Source of the DNA: Selenomonadaceae bacterium
GTDB lineage: Bacteria > Bacillota > Negativicutes > Selenomonadales > Selenomonadaceae
Length of the DNA stretch: 64,000 bases
Reading direction: 5' to 3'
Assembly: GCA_017549815.1 (NCBI GenBank)
Contig: JAFYNH010000092.1
Span: 1-64,000, forward strand
The notes under the pieces were generated by a model, which worked only from the letters and a program-made list of their open reading frames with translations, had not been told where the DNA came from and searched no databases. The translations under genes were made by a program, and so were the position numbers. Of this stretch, positions 35,593 to 45,174 are shown piece after piece (the stretch's first letter is position 1; each line of letters opens with the position of its first letter).

Positions 35593-35823
35593 TTATCTCC
35601 GAAAAATCTTCTTAGCCGCACCCTTAATCCAATCCATATGCCAAGCCAAGTGAATCAAAATCCCGACCGTCATTATATAGCCGCTGTAAGTGTGCACAAG
35701 CCGATAAATTCTGCGTCCTTCGTGCCCGCCACTTATCAAGTGGAAGTCAAGCATTATCCCCGTAACGATACAAATTATCCCGCTCACAAATAAAATCACG
35801 TCAAGCCAAAAATTTTTCTTCAA
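35593..35823 (-). CDS. DUF4405-like small membrane protein
   Basis: A 76-residue protein with two membrane helices and several histidines (LDFHLISGGHE, RLVHTYSGY, HLAWHMDW), as in small cytochrome-b-like DUF4405 proteins that may bind haem. The start is a TTG whose first bases overlap the DUF502 stop (TTGA), with AAGGAG upstream. Confidence 0.7.
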   Translation of the reverse strand: MKKNFWLDVILFVSGIICIVTGIMLDFHLISGGHEGRRIYRLVHTYSGYIMTVGILIHLAWHMDWIKGAAKKIFRR

Positions 35824-36452
35824 TTATTTATCTCCTTGCTTTGGTTTTTGAGTTTGAGTAAATCTTTTGGTGAAATTGTCCCAGCCGTCAATATAAATTG
35901 GAAGGCGTCGGGCGGTGCCATATTCAAATAAATTACGTCTGAACTTTTTACGAATAAATTCATGCCCGCCGTCATGTTCATGCTCCACGGAACATAAATG
36001 CAAACATAGTCGTCGCCCAATTTCTCCCGCACTGGTTCGGGTATCGTCAAAATTAAAAAGCCTAAGATATACGAATTCCCATAGGGCACGAGTACGACAT
36101 TTTTGAACGCCGAATCTGATTCAAACAGTGCCTTTGTTACCTGCTTAACCGAGCCATAGATAAATTTTACGACTGGAATTTTATCAATCAGCGCGTCGAA
36201 CAATTCAATGATTTTTTCGGAAAGGTAATTGCCGCTCAAAATTCCGATAACCCAAATCGATAACACGACTATTACAAGCCCCGTGCCCGGTATATGCGCG
36301 GGAAAAACGGTTGATATTATTTGTTCGGTCAAGTCGAAGAGCCACATGACAACCAAAATTGTTATCGCGGGCGGCACGATGACAAGCAAGCCTTTTAAGA
36401 AACTGCTTGAAATTTTTTCCTTGAAAGATTGCGGCTGTTTATCCTCTTCCAT
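35820..36452 (-). CDS. DUF502 family membrane protein
   Basis: A 210-residue membrane protein with two N-terminal helices (GLLVIVPPAITILVVMWLF and the VIVVLSIWVIGILSG region) and the conserved IPVVKFIYGSVKQV and VPYGNSYILGFL segments of DUF502. Biochemical role is unknown. It overlaps the upstream aminotransferase gene by 14 bases. Confidence 0.82.
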   Translation of the reverse strand: MEEDKQPQSFKEKISSSFLKGLLVIVPPAITILVVMWLFDLTEQIISTVFPAHIPGTGLVIVVLSIWVIGILSGNYLSEKIIELFDALIDKIPVVKFIYGSVKQVTKALFESDSAFKNVVLVPYGNSYILGFLILTIPEPVREKLGDDYVCIYVPWSMNMTAGMNLFVKSSDVIYLNMAPPDAFQFILTAGTISPKDLLKLKNQSKEINN

Positions 36453-37737
36453 ACTTTTTCTCCAGAATCAATTCAATCGCGTTGAGCACGTCGTCAATAT
36501 CCTGCGCGGTGATGACAAGCGGCGGTTGGAAGGCAAGCACGTTGCGCCCGACACCGTTTTTGCCGACGATAAAGCCGCGATTCTTAAGCTCCTCCAAAAG
36601 TTCGTCAAGCTCTTTGAAGGCAGGCGATTTATCCGCATGAACAAATTCAGCTCCGACCATAAGCCCGATTCCGCGCACGTCGCCGATTATCGGGAATTTT
36701 TTTTGCAAATTTTTCAAGCCGCGCAGAAGTTGTTCGCCGCGAGCCTTAGCATTGTCCATAAGATTTTTTTCTTTAATGTAGTCAAGCACTGCAAGCCCCG
36801 CCGTCGAGGAAACAGGATTACCGCCCAAAGTCGATGCGCCCGGTCTGGTGTAGGTGTCGGCGATTTTTTTAGTCGAAATGAACGCGCTGATAGGTTGTCC
36901 GTTGCCCAAAGCCTTTGCCACGCTCATAATATCGGGCGTCACGTCGAAATTTTCTATTGCGAACATTTTCCCCGTCCGCGCAAAGCCCGTTTGAACTTCG
37001 TCAGCAATAAGCAACGCGCCGTATTTGTCTAAAATTTCTTTGACGCGCTTGAAATAATTTTTAGGCGGCACGACGATTCCCGCATTACCTTGAATAGGTT
37101 CAGCGATAAGAGCGGCAGGGCGTCCCGAAGTCGCGCTTTGAATAATCGTTTCAATTCTGTTAGCGCATTCCAAATCGCATTCGGGATAAGTTCTGTTAAG
37201 CGGGCAACGATAGCAATAGGGATTGGGCGCAAAATTAATTCCGCCGACGGGATTTGGGTCGGTACGCCACATGCCTATTCCCGTTAAGCTTAAAGTGAGT
37301 TTAGTCCGACCGTGCAAGCCGCTTTGCAACGCGAGGAACTCTGAACTTTTGGTATAAATCGACGCAAGCATTAGCGAACCTTCATTAGCCTCAGTGCCCG
37401 TTGAACAAAAGAAACATTTTTGCAAATCACCGGGCGTAATTTCCGCGAGACGTTCGGCGAGATTGACAAAGTTCTCCGTCAGATAAATGTTGCAGACGTG
37501 TTGGAGAGTTTTAATCTGTTCAATCATGCGTTCGGTTATGAACGGGTTGCAATGCCCGCAATTAATCACCGACACGCCCGCATAACAATCAAGATATTTT
37601 TTGCCCGTCGTGTCGAAGAGATATTGCATTTCGCCGCGCACAAATTGAGGCGGGTCGCTGTAAAAATGTCCGAGACAGGGCATAATGTATTCGCGTTTCT
37701 TTTCTAAAATTTTTTTCGCGCCGATATAGTCAGCCAA
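36439..37737 (-). CDS. Class III PLP-dependent aminotransferase
   Basis: Fold-type I aminotransferase of 432 residues. The PLP lysine lies in MSVAKALGNGQPISAF, and other motifs are FFCSTGTEANEGSLMLA and IADEVQTGFARTGKMFA. It resembles alanine-glyoxylate/4-aminobutyrate-type enzymes more than ArgD; a cysteine-rich insert (PYCYRCPLNRTYPECDLEC) typical of that branch is present. The exact amino donor is not determinable. TTG start, with GAGGAG upstream. Confidence 0.85.
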   Translation of the reverse strand: MADYIGAKKILEKKREYIMPCLGHFYSDPPQFVRGEMQYLFDTTGKKYLDCYAGVSVINCGHCNPFITERMIEQIKTLQHVCNIYLTENFVNLAERLAEITPGDLQKCFFCSTGTEANEGSLMLASIYTKSSEFLALQSGLHGRTKLTLSLTGIGMWRTDPNPVGGINFAPNPYCYRCPLNRTYPECDLECANRIETIIQSATSGRPAALIAEPIQGNAGIVVPPKNYFKRVKEILDKYGALLIADEVQTGFARTGKMFAIENFDVTPDIMSVAKALGNGQPISAFISTKKIADTYTRPGASTLGGNPVSSTAGLAVLDYIKEKNLMDNAKARGEQLLRGLKNLQKKFPIIGDVRGIGLMVGAEFVHADKSPAFKELDELLEELKNRGFIVGKNGVGRNVLAFQPPLVITAQDIDDVLNAIELILEKKYGRG

Positions 37738-37788
37738 ATTAAATCACTCCTCAAAAATTTTTTTAAGCCTAAAGCGTGTTGGCAAATC

Positions 37789-39108
37789 TTAAATCTTGAA
37801 CTTGGCAATGACTTCCTGCATATTCTGTGCTTCCAGCGATAACGATTTACTTGCGTTCGCTATCTCATCCATTGTTGCTGTCTGTTGCTCACTTGCCGCC
37901 GATACTGTTTCCGATTCTTTGGCAACTTCGCGACTTTTAACATTGATTTGACCAACTGACTTTGTTATAGCCTCCGTGCTACCGACCAAATTCGTCACTA
38001 TAGCTCCCATGCGCTCCGAACTCTTTTCAACATCAGTCACCATTATTGCTATCTCTTTAAAAGTTTTGCCTGCACTGTCCACTATGTCAACGCCGCTATG
38101 CGTTTGCCTAACGCTGTCTTGCATTGAGTGTACCGCATCGCGTGCCTTTTCTTGAATTGCGCCTATCAGAGTAGAAATTTCTTGCGTCGAAGTTTGCGAT
38201 TGCTCGGCAAGTTTTCTGACTTCATTAGCGACGACTGCAAAACCTCTGCCCTGTTCACCTGCGCGAGCCGCTTCAATCGCCGCGTTTAGTGCCAGCAAAT
38301 TTGTTTGATCTGCTATCGCCGCAATGGCATCAACTATCTTGCCGATTTTGTCGGATTCTTCGCCGAGTTGCGCAATAACCGTAGCGGCTTCATTTACGGA
38401 GGCTTCAATTATCTTCATTTGATTAACGGCATTTGAAATGCTATTAGCTCCCATTTCGGCGGCGTTGTTTGTCTCTTCAATCTTTTTTCTTGACGCCAAA
38501 ATCATATCGGAAAAAGTATTCATGTTGACGGTAAGTTGATTGGATTGTTTGGAAACACTCTCAACCTCCGAAAATTGTTCATTCGCGGCACTTGCAACCC
38601 TGACAATGGAATCGGCAATTTGATTGAGTGCTTTGGAGGACTGATTTGCGTTTGACGTCAAATGTTCAGAGGACGCCGCTACTTGTTTTGCCATTTCAGC
38701 GACTTTCTTAATCATGTCATTGACATTCTTGCGAAGATTTATTACAGCTTTCCCCATAATGCCAATTTCGTCGCCGCGCTCCGTGTCGATATTACTGCGA
38801 GTCGTTATTCTGAAGTCTCCACTTGCCAAAATATTAACCGTTTCCGTCAAAGCTCTAATCGGGCGAATCATTCTGCTGGATAACCACATTGACACCAGAA
38901 TCAAAACAAATTCCAACGTAATCATGACAGCCGCCGCAATCATCAACTTGGCTTTTAATTCTTCCTGGGAACCCGCTTGAATTTCGTTGAGTTTATTATC
39001 GATGTAGTCAATCCAAACGCCTGTTCCGATAACCCACTGATATGGCTCAAAAGCGACGGTATAATTTCTCTTCGGCAAAGGTTCGGTCTCACCGGGTTTA
39101 GCAAACAT
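37789..39108 (-). CDS. Methyl-accepting chemotaxis protein, C-terminal part (frameshifted gene)
   Basis: Main part of a chemoreceptor whose frame is broken at a G tract. It contains the end of the Cache sensor ([20 protein letters not shown]), the second membrane helix, a HAMP domain and the signalling hairpin with the conserved [18 protein letters not shown] segment. It has no start signal of its own: the ATG at 39108 is internal to the intact receptor. Adding one base to the G tract joins it to the upstream part and restores a gene from 39584 to 37789. Confidence 0.85.
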   Translation of the reverse strand: MFAKPGETEPLPKRNYTVAFEPYQWVIGTGVWIDYIDNKLNEIQAGSQEELKAKLMIAAAVMITLEFVLILVSMWLSSRMIRPIRALTETVNILASGDFRITTRSNIDTERGDEIGIMGKAVINLRKNVNDMIKKVAEMAKQVAASSEHLTSNANQSSKALNQIADSIVRVASAANEQFSEVESVSKQSNQLTVNMNTFSDMILASRKKIEETNNAAEMGANSISNAVNQMKIIEASVNEAATVIAQLGEESDKIGKIVDAIAAIADQTNLLALNAAIEAARAGEQGRGFAVVANEVRKLAEQSQTSTQEISTLIGAIQEKARDAVHSMQDSVRQTHSGVDIVDSAGKTFKEIAIMVTDVEKSSERMGAIVTNLVGSTEAITKSVGQINVKSREVAKESETVSAASEQQTATMDEIANASKSLSLEAQNMQEVIAKFKI

Positions 39109-39584
39109 TAAATCAGTATACCCCCCCCCGATTTTTTGCCATTTTCCAACATTTCTTTAATAAATTGCTTACCTGTCGGGTCAGTTGCATTTATGCGGGA
39201 TTTGCCTTCGGTGTTTTCACGACCCAACAAAACGACGTTGACGCCTTCGTAAGTATCAACCCAAAAATATCCTGCGCCGTTGTCGTAGCGAAGATTGCGA
39301 ATCAAATTGGCGGCCTCTGTTTTGGCTTGTTCCTCAGTAAGTTCGCCTGCCTGCTGGCGTTTATAGACGATGTTGATAACGCTGATGGCAGTTTCAGTCT
39401 CGGTTTTTAATGTGCGCTCAACCTCGGCGATAAGCGTGTCGCGATACTTTTCTACCTCCGCTTCGGAAGTGGCAAGAATGCTTAAAAATATCGCACAGAT
39501 ACAAAACAGCGTTACCAGTGACGTTCCGATCATCATCGTCAAAAAATTTGTCCGCATAGATGATTTAGTTTTCAAACCTTCCAC
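39108..39584 (-). CDS. Methyl-accepting chemotaxis protein, N-terminal part (frameshifted gene)
   Basis: N-terminal portion of the same receptor: a membrane helix (about residues 13-40) and a single Cache sensor domain ([19 protein letters not shown]). The frame stops shortly after KKSGGG. Start GTG at 39584 has AGGAGA 10 bases upstream. A sigma-28-type promoter precedes it, tying the receptor to the flagellar regulon. Confidence 0.8.
   Translation of the reverse strand: MEGLKTKSSMRTNFLTMMIGTSLVTLFCICAIFLSILATSEAEVEKYRDTLIAEVERTLKTETETAISVINIVYKRQQAGELTEEQAKTEAANLIRNLRYDNGAGYFWVDTYEGVNVVLLGRENTEGKSRINATDPTGKQFIKEMLENGKKSGGGILI
39121..39129. repeat. Homopolymer C9 (G9 in the chemoreceptor mRNA)
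   Basis: Nine cytosines on the + strand. With nine the chemoreceptor frame is broken; ten would restore Gly-Gly-Gly-Tyr-Thr-Asp and the full protein. It is either a slipped-strand phase switch or a sequencing error. Confidence 0.9.
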
Positions 39585-39677
39585 GATTAAAGCATCTCCT
39601 TATCCCTGCTACTGTCTTCTTTGGATTTTTCAACACACCTTAGCACATGCCGAATCAAATATCAAGCGCGGCATTTT

Positions 39678-39702
39678 TTATCGGCAAGTTGCAGGAATTT
39701 TA
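39678..39702 (-). promoter_or_regulatory. Sigma-28-type promoter for the chemoreceptor
   Basis: On the - strand the -10 is GCCGATAA, a perfect match to the flagellar sigma consensus, with TAAA upstream at a short 13-bp spacing. It is about 95 bp before the GTG start. Confidence 0.5.
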
Positions 39703-39780
39703 ATCGGCGCGGCAAATAAGCAAGGCAAGGTAAGGAAAAAATTTTTTGCGCCGTAAATTATATTTCAGGAGGGATTAACT

Positions 39781-40623
39781 TTGAGAGAGCTGGACGTTAA
39801 ACTCATAACCGAGAACGTCGCCGAAATGTGCAAAGAGGCGGCGTATTATCTGCCGGACGATGTTTATCGCGCACTTAAACGCGGTCGCGAAACTGAACAA
39901 TCGCCCGTCGGTCAGATAGTCCTCGACCAAATTATTAAGAACGCCGAAATTGCTAAGGCGGAAGATCGTCCCTATTGCCAAGATACCGGCATGACGATTG
40001 TATTCCTCGAAGTCGGGCAGGACTTGCATATTGTCGGCGGCAATCTCGAAGACGCTATTAACGCGGGCATTGCCAAAGGTTACACGGAAGGTTATCTGCG
40101 CAAATCGGTCGTCGGCGAGCCGTTATTTAATCGCGTCAACACCAAGAACAATACACCGGGCGTCATCTACACGCAGATTGTACCGGGCGACAAACTGAGC
40201 ATTACGGTTGCGCCTAAGGGCTTCGGTTCCGAGAATAAGTCGGGAATTAAAATGCTCGTGCCTGCCGACGGTGTTCGCGGCGTTAAAAAAGCCGTTATGG
40301 AAATTATTCTTCATGCGAGTATGAATCCTTGCCCGCCAATGGTTGTTGGTATCGGTATCGGCGGGACTATGGATAGAGCCGCGCTCCTTTCCAAAAAGGC
40401 TTTGACTCGTTCGATTGACGAAAGAAATCCTATGCCCGAATATGCACAACTTGAACAGGAACTTCTCGACCTTATTAACTCAACGGGCATAGGACCTCAA
40501 CTGGGCGGAACGACTTCCGCGCTTGCCGTCAATATCGAATGGGCACCTACACATATTGCGGGCTTGCCGGTTGCCGTAACTATTTGCTGTCATGCAATGC
40601 GTCATGCGCATAGGGAGCTTTGA
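39781..40623 (+). CDS. Fumarate hydratase class I, alpha subunit
   Basis: Iron-sulfur fumarase alpha (TtdA-type) subunit of 280 residues. Cluster cysteines are expected in PYCQDTGM, NPCPPMVVG and CCHAMRH. Together with the next gene it forms the two-subunit fumarase that interconverts fumarate and malate. TTG start behind CAGGAGGG. The stop lies in heptamer array H12. Confidence 0.94.
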   Translation: MRELDVKLITENVAEMCKEAAYYLPDDVYRALKRGRETEQSPVGQIVLDQIIKNAEIAKAEDRPYCQDTGMTIVFLEVGQDLHIVGGNLEDAINAGIAKGYTEGYLRKSVVGEPLFNRVNTKNNTPGVIYTQIVPGDKLSITVAPKGFGSENKSGIKMLVPADGVRGVKKAVMEIILHASMNPCPPMVVGIGIGGTMDRAALLSKKALTRSIDERNPMPEYAQLEQELLDLINSTGIGPQLGGTTSALAVNIEWAPTHIAGLPVAVTICCHAMRHAHREL

Positions 40624-40691
40624 GCTTTAAGCTTAGAGCTTTTAGGTTTTATCCTTAAAGCTTAAAGCTAACAGCTAAAAGCTAATATTGA
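40615..40691. repeat. Heptamer array H12 (AAGCTTT family), inverted arms
   Basis: Eleven in-register units: GAGCTTT/AAGCTTA on the left, AAAGCTT/AAAGCTA on the right, forming a hairpin in the gap between the two fumarase genes. Confidence 0.8.
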
Positions 40692-40707
40692 AAGGAGAGA
40701 TAAAAGA

Positions 40708-41280
40708 ATGGCTGAAAGTATCAGAATAACAACGCCGTTCACTGAGGAAATGTCGCGCAAACTCAAGGCGGGCGACAGCGTTCTCATAACCGGTACGATT
40801 ATCAGCGCACGCGACGCCGCCCATAAAGTCATGACGGAGGCATTGGCACGCGGCGAAAAATTGCCCGTCGATTGGACTAATCAAATAGTTTATTATCTGG
40901 GTCCGACACCCGCTAAACCCGGCGACCCGATTGGCTCTTGCGGACCGACGACTTCGGGCAGAATGGACGCTTATACTCCGACTATGCTTGAACAGGGTAT
41001 TAAAGGCATGGTCGGTAAAGGCTCGCGTACCAAAGAGGTTGTCGAGTCTATGAAGAAAAACGGCGCGACTTATTTTGCGGCAGTAGGCGGCGCGGCGGCT
41101 CTTATCGCCAAGTCCGTTAAAAGTTATACTGTGTTGGCTTATCCCGAACTCGGACCTGAAGCGGTGGCGGCTTTGGAAGTTGTCGATTTCCCCGCGATTG
41201 TTGTTATTGACTGCGAAGGAAATAATTTCTACGAGATTGGGCAGAAAGATTATCGTCACTTCGACATGAATCAAATCTAG
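40708..41280 (+). CDS. Fumarate hydratase class I, beta subunit
   Basis: Beta (TtdB-type) subunit of 190 residues. The conserved segments GDSVLITGTIISARDAAHK, GPTTSGRMDAYTP and KNGATYFAAVGGAAAL are present. AAGGAGAG precedes the ATG. It pairs with the upstream alpha subunit. Confidence 0.95.
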   Translation: MAESIRITTPFTEEMSRKLKAGDSVLITGTIISARDAAHKVMTEALARGEKLPVDWTNQIVYYLGPTPAKPGDPIGSCGPTTSGRMDAYTPTMLEQGIKGMVGKGSRTKEVVESMKKNGATYFAAVGGAAALIAKSVKSYTVLAYPELGPEAVAALEVVDFPAIVVIDCEGNNFYEIGQKDYRHFDMNQI

Positions 41281-41284
41281 GAAA

Positions 41285-41368
41285 TAGTTATTAGGAACTA
41301 GGGACTAGTAGTTGTTAGTAATTAGTTGTTAGTAATTAGTTCCTAGTTCCCAGCTCCTAATTCCTAAA
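41285..41368. repeat. Heptamer array H13, 12 units
   Basis: Twelve consecutive 7-bp units with no break: TAGGAAC/TAGGGAC on the left, TGTTAGT/AATTAGT in the centre, TCCTAGT/TCCTAAT on the right. It fills the fumarase-sdhC gap. Confidence 0.85.
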
Positions 41369-41384
41369 AAACAAGGAGGCAACA

Positions 41385-42008
41385 ATGGTTCACACAACTT
41401 TTTATGTGCGGCGTCTGCATTCACTGTGCGGCTTGCTCGTCTTGGGTATGGTGCTTTTCGAGCATATCTTTACAAACTCAATGGCGATGCTCGGACCCGA
41501 AGGACTTAACACCGCACTCGAAATGATGGAACTCATCCCCAAACCGATTTTCATGGGCTTGGAAATCGGCGGCATCGCAGTTCCGCTGTTGTTTCATGGC
41601 ATTTATGGTATTTACATTGCCCTGCAAGCGAAGAATAATCCCTGCAATTACGGCTATCTTCGCAACTGGAATTTTGCCCTTCAACGTTGGACGGCTTGGT
41701 TCTTGGTAGTATTTCTGATTTGGCACGTCGGCTATCTGCGTTTCTACGTCAAAGGCGTCACGGGCACTCCGATTTCCTTTGAACTTTTGCAGAATTTCTT
41801 CCAAAATCCCGTCGTCGTAGTTCTTTATGTTCTCGGCATGTGGGCGGCGATTTTCCATTTCTGCAACGGCATAACGACTTTCTGTATGACGTGGGGCATT
41901 ACCAAAGGTCCGCGTGCTCAAAAGGCTATCAGTCTTATCAGCATGGGACTCTGCGCGGCAATGTGTTTAATCACGGTCGCTTTCATGGGTAGCTATTTTG
42001 TCTACTAA
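41385..42008 (+). CDS. sdhC: Succinate dehydrogenase/fumarate reductase cytochrome b558 subunit
   Basis: Membrane anchor of 207 residues with five predicted helices. Histidines suited to bind two haems b lie in the helices (RRLHSL, LFEHIF, LFHGIYG, IWHVGY, IFHFCNG), as in the B. subtilis/Wolinella type. It exchanges electrons with the quinone pool. An AAGGAGG site precedes the ATG. Confidence 0.94.
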   Translation: MVHTTFYVRRLHSLCGLLVLGMVLFEHIFTNSMAMLGPEGLNTALEMMELIPKPIFMGLEIGGIAVPLLFHGIYGIYIALQAKNNPCNYGYLRNWNFALQRWTAWFLVVFLIWHVGYLRFYVKGVTGTPISFELLQNFFQNPVVVVLYVLGMWAAIFHFCNGITTFCMTWGITKGPRAQKAISLISMGLCAAMCLITVAFMGSYFVY

Positions 42009-42029
42009 AAATCTTTAGGAGATTTTGCT

Positions 42030-43841
42030 ATGGCGAAAGAATTAACTAAGAAACAAATAATAATCGTTGGCGGCGGCATATCGGGCTTGTTGGCGACGAT
42101 TAAAGTTTGCGAACTTGGCGGCGAGGTTTTATTATTCTCCTATTGCCCCGTCAAGCGTTCGCACTCCCTTTGCGCTCAAGGCGGCATGAATGCCTGTATG
42201 GACACTAAGGGCGAACACGACAGCATTTACGAGCATTTTGACGATACAGTTTACGGCGGCGACTTCCTTGCCGACCAAATTGCGGTTAAAGGCATGGTTG
42301 AGGCGGCTCCGAAACTTATTAAAATGCTTGACAGAATGGGCGTTACATTTACGCGCACGCCCGAAGGCAACCTTGACTTGCGCAACTTCGGCGGACAGAA
42401 AAATAAACGTACTTGCTTTTCTGGCTCGACGACAGGGCAACAAATTCTTTACGCGCTTGATGAACAAGTTCGTCGTTGGGAAGTCAAAGGCGCGGTTAAA
42501 AAGTATGAGTTCTGGGAATTCATTAAGATAATTAAAAATCGCGAGGGCATTTGTCGCGGTATCGTCGCGCAGAGTATGAATACTATGGAGATTAAATCCT
42601 TCCGCGCAGATACTGTTATCCTTGCTACGGGCGGTCCCGGTCAAGTGTTCGGACGTTGCACGGCGTCGACGATTTGTAACGGCTCGGCAGTCAGCGCGGT
42701 TTATCAGCAAGGCGCGGAGATTGCCAATCCCGAATTCATACAAATTCACCCGACGGCTATTCCCGGTACCGATAAAAATCGTTTAATGTCGGAAGCTTGT
42801 CGCGGCGAAGGCGGTCGTGTTTGGGTTTACAAAGACGGCAAGCCTTGGTACTTCTTGGAAGAAATGTATCCTGCCTATGGAAACTTGGTGCCGCGTGACG
42901 TTGCCAGCCGCGCTATCTTCAAAGTTTGCGTTCATATGGGTTTGGGCATTAACGGCGAGAACAGAGTTTATCTCGACCTGTCGCACATTGACGGCGATTA
43001 TTTACTCCGCAAGCTCGGCGGTATTTTGGAAATGTATTCGGAATTCGTCGGACAAGACCCGCGCAAAGTTCCTATGGAAATTTTCCCCAGCGTTCACTAT
43101 TCAATGGGCGGCATTTGGGTTGACAGACAACATTTCACGAACATTCCCGGCTTAATGGCTTCGGGAGAATGCGATTACCAATATCACGGCGCGAATCGTC
43201 TCGGCGCGAACTCATTGCTTAGCGCGGCTTATTCGGGCACGGTTTCGGGTCCAGAGGCTATGAAATGGGCGCGTAGTGGTAAGAACGGCTCCGAACTTAG
43301 CGACACTGAACTTGAGGCGGCGCGGCAGGAAGTTCAAAACGAATACGATAAAATTTTGCAGATGAACGGCTCCGAAAATGCTCATAAACTTCATCACGAA
43401 ATGGGCGACTTAATGTATAAGTATGTGGCGATTGAGCGCGACAACAACGGGCTTGACGCTTGCTTAGTTGAGCTTAAAAAGTTGCTTAAGCGTTGGGACG
43501 ATATAGGCGTCACCGACAGGGGCAACGTCGCCAATCAAGAGGCAATGTTCGTTCGTCAGCTCCGCAACATGATTCTTTATGCAATGGCTATCACGAAGGG
43601 CGCACGTTGTCGCGACGAATCTCGCGGTGCTCATGCGAAGATTGTCCTTGAAAATGGTCAACGCAAACACGACGAAAACGGCGACCTCGTCTTCATGGGG
43701 CGCGACGACAAAAACTTTATGTTTACTACGATTGTCAACTACGACAAGAAAACTGAAGAGCCGATTGTCACTTATCGCGAATTTGATCATTCCTTGATTA
43801 AACCGCGTGCCCGCAACTACGCCGTCGCTAAGAAAGAGTAA
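42030..43841 (+). CDS. sdhA: Succinate dehydrogenase/fumarate reductase flavoprotein subunit
   Basis: Catalytic FAD subunit of 603 residues. The dinucleotide fold is VGGGISGLLATI, the FAD-linked histidine is in RSHSLCAQGGMN, and active-site motifs include HPTAIPGTDKNRLMSEACRGE. In a fermentative anaerobe it would often run as fumarate reductase, using the fumarate made by the upstream fumarase. Confidence 0.96.
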   Translation: MAKELTKKQIIIVGGGISGLLATIKVCELGGEVLLFSYCPVKRSHSLCAQGGMNACMDTKGEHDSIYEHFDDTVYGGDFLADQIAVKGMVEAAPKLIKMLDRMGVTFTRTPEGNLDLRNFGGQKNKRTCFSGSTTGQQILYALDEQVRRWEVKGAVKKYEFWEFIKIIKNREGICRGIVAQSMNTMEIKSFRADTVILATGGPGQVFGRCTASTICNGSAVSAVYQQGAEIANPEFIQIHPTAIPGTDKNRLMSEACRGEGGRVWVYKDGKPWYFLEEMYPAYGNLVPRDVASRAIFKVCVHMGLGINGENRVYLDLSHIDGDYLLRKLGGILEMYSEFVGQDPRKVPMEIFPSVHYSMGGIWVDRQHFTNIPGLMASGECDYQYHGANRLGANSLLSAAYSGTVSGPEAMKWARSGKNGSELSDTELEAARQEVQNEYDKILQMNGSENAHKLHHEMGDLMYKYVAIERDNNGLDACLVELKKLLKRWDDIGVTDRGNVANQEAMFVRQLRNMILYAMAITKGARCRDESRGAHAKIVLENGQRKHDENGDLVFMGRDDKNFMFTTIVNYDKKTEEPIVTYREFDHSLIKPRARNYAVAKKE

Positions 43842-43847
43842 AGGATT

Positions 43848-45149
43848 ATGAAAAAGTTTTCCTTCACAACGATTGTTATCGCGATTATCTTTTGTCTGAT
43901 GTCGAATGCCTTCGCCGAAGACGACGCTTACAAGCGAATCGGAAATCAATTCGACCAGATAAGCAAAAATGTCGACCACAATAAACATTCAAAGTGGCTT
44001 GATCTCAACGGCAAAGGTTCCAAACATTTCGAGGCGGGTAACTACGACAAGGCGATTAAAACTCTCGACAAGGCTTTGAAGATTGCTCCGCGCAGTGCCG
44101 TTACTTTAACGAATATCGGCGCGGTTTATCTCAAGACGGGCGACCGCGACAAGGCGGCAAAATTTTTCGTGGAAGCCGTCGAAGCCAATCCCAATTACGC
44201 GAACGCTTGGAATATGCGCGGCGTCATGTACTTCAGAGAATCCGACTTCGATAAGGCGCGAGAAAATTTCCAAAAGGCTCATGAACTTTTCCCCGACAAT
44301 AAAACCATATTGAACAATCTTGCCGCCCTTTATGCTAAAGAAGATAATCGCAATGCAGAGGATTGGCGACAGCTTGGTGCGGCTTACGAAAAAATTCAAT
44401 TCAAAGGTTCCGATAAGGCGGCGGAATGTTACAGCAAAGCTTTGGAGCTTGCGCCTAACAACGCCGCCGCGTGGAACAGTCTTGCCACTCTTTATTACGG
44501 CATGGAAAATTATGACAAGGCGATTGAGTGTTACGACAAAGCTTTGCGCCTGTCGCCGACGGATTCCGTTATTCTTCAGAATCTCGCGTTCGTTTACCTT
44601 CGTGCAGAAAACTACGCTGAAGCGGCGAAATTCTTTGCTAAAGTTTTGGAGCTTGCGCCGAAAAAGGCGAACTCTCACTACGGGCTTGGTGTTGCTTATT
44701 ACAAGCTCGAAGACAACGAAAACGCGGAGATTTCGCTCAAAAAAGCTTTAGAACTTGCCCCGAACACGGCGAAGATTTGGCAGGTTTTAGGCGATGTTTA
44801 TTTCGCGAAGAAGGATTACGCTAAAGCGATTGAACACTTCAACAAGGTGGTGGAGCTTGATCCTGACAACGAGGAGATTTACACGAAACTTGCTGAAGTT
44901 TACGACGCCATGAGCAAAGTTTTCAAGGCGGCTTACGAAAAAGCAGCCGCAAGGGCAACTACACCCGAGGACGAACTTGAAGCGGCGAAACTTGAACTTG
45001 CGGCGTCAAAATGCAGAAACGCAGCGATGGATTTCAGGCATAAAGCTACGGTGGTTCGTTTTAAAAATTTCACACACAAAGGGGGATTGGTCATGTTTTC
45101 GCACCTCTTTGATTTTGGTTTTTACGAGATAAATTTTTTGGAGGATTAA
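43848..45149 (+). CDS. Exported tetratricopeptide-repeat protein within the SDH operon
   Basis: A 433-residue protein with a signal peptide (cleavage near SNAFA) and about eight TPR units (typical pattern AWNSLATLYYGMENYDKAIE) across residues 45-360. The C-terminal 60 residues are not TPR. It starts 6 bp after sdhA and ends 25 bp before sdhB, splitting genes that are normally adjacent. It would act outside the cytoplasmic membrane as a scaffold; partner unknown. Confidence 0.85.
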   Translation: MKKFSFTTIVIAIIFCLMSNAFAEDDAYKRIGNQFDQISKNVDHNKHSKWLDLNGKGSKHFEAGNYDKAIKTLDKALKIAPRSAVTLTNIGAVYLKTGDRDKAAKFFVEAVEANPNYANAWNMRGVMYFRESDFDKARENFQKAHELFPDNKTILNNLAALYAKEDNRNAEDWRQLGAAYEKIQFKGSDKAAECYSKALELAPNNAAAWNSLATLYYGMENYDKAIECYDKALRLSPTDSVILQNLAFVYLRAENYAEAAKFFAKVLELAPKKANSHYGLGVAYYKLEDNENAEISLKKALELAPNTAKIWQVLGDVYFAKKDYAKAIEHFNKVVELDPDNEEIYTKLAEVYDAMSKVFKAAYEKAAARATTPEDELEAAKLELAASKCRNAAMDFRHKATVVRFKNFTHKGGLVMFSHLFDFGFYEINFLED

Positions 45150-45174
45150 CCTGACTAACAGAGGAGTGTAACCT

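Noticed and set aside
36439-37737. Acetylornithine aminotransferase (argD) assignment
   Set aside because: Length and the cysteine-rich insert fit the alanine-glyoxylate/4-aminobutyrate-like branch better, and no arginine genes are nearby.
45050-45149. Separate small ORF at the end of the TPR gene (ATG near 45093)
   Set aside because: It is in the same frame as the TPR protein with no stop between, so it is part of that protein, though a GGGGG tract precedes it.
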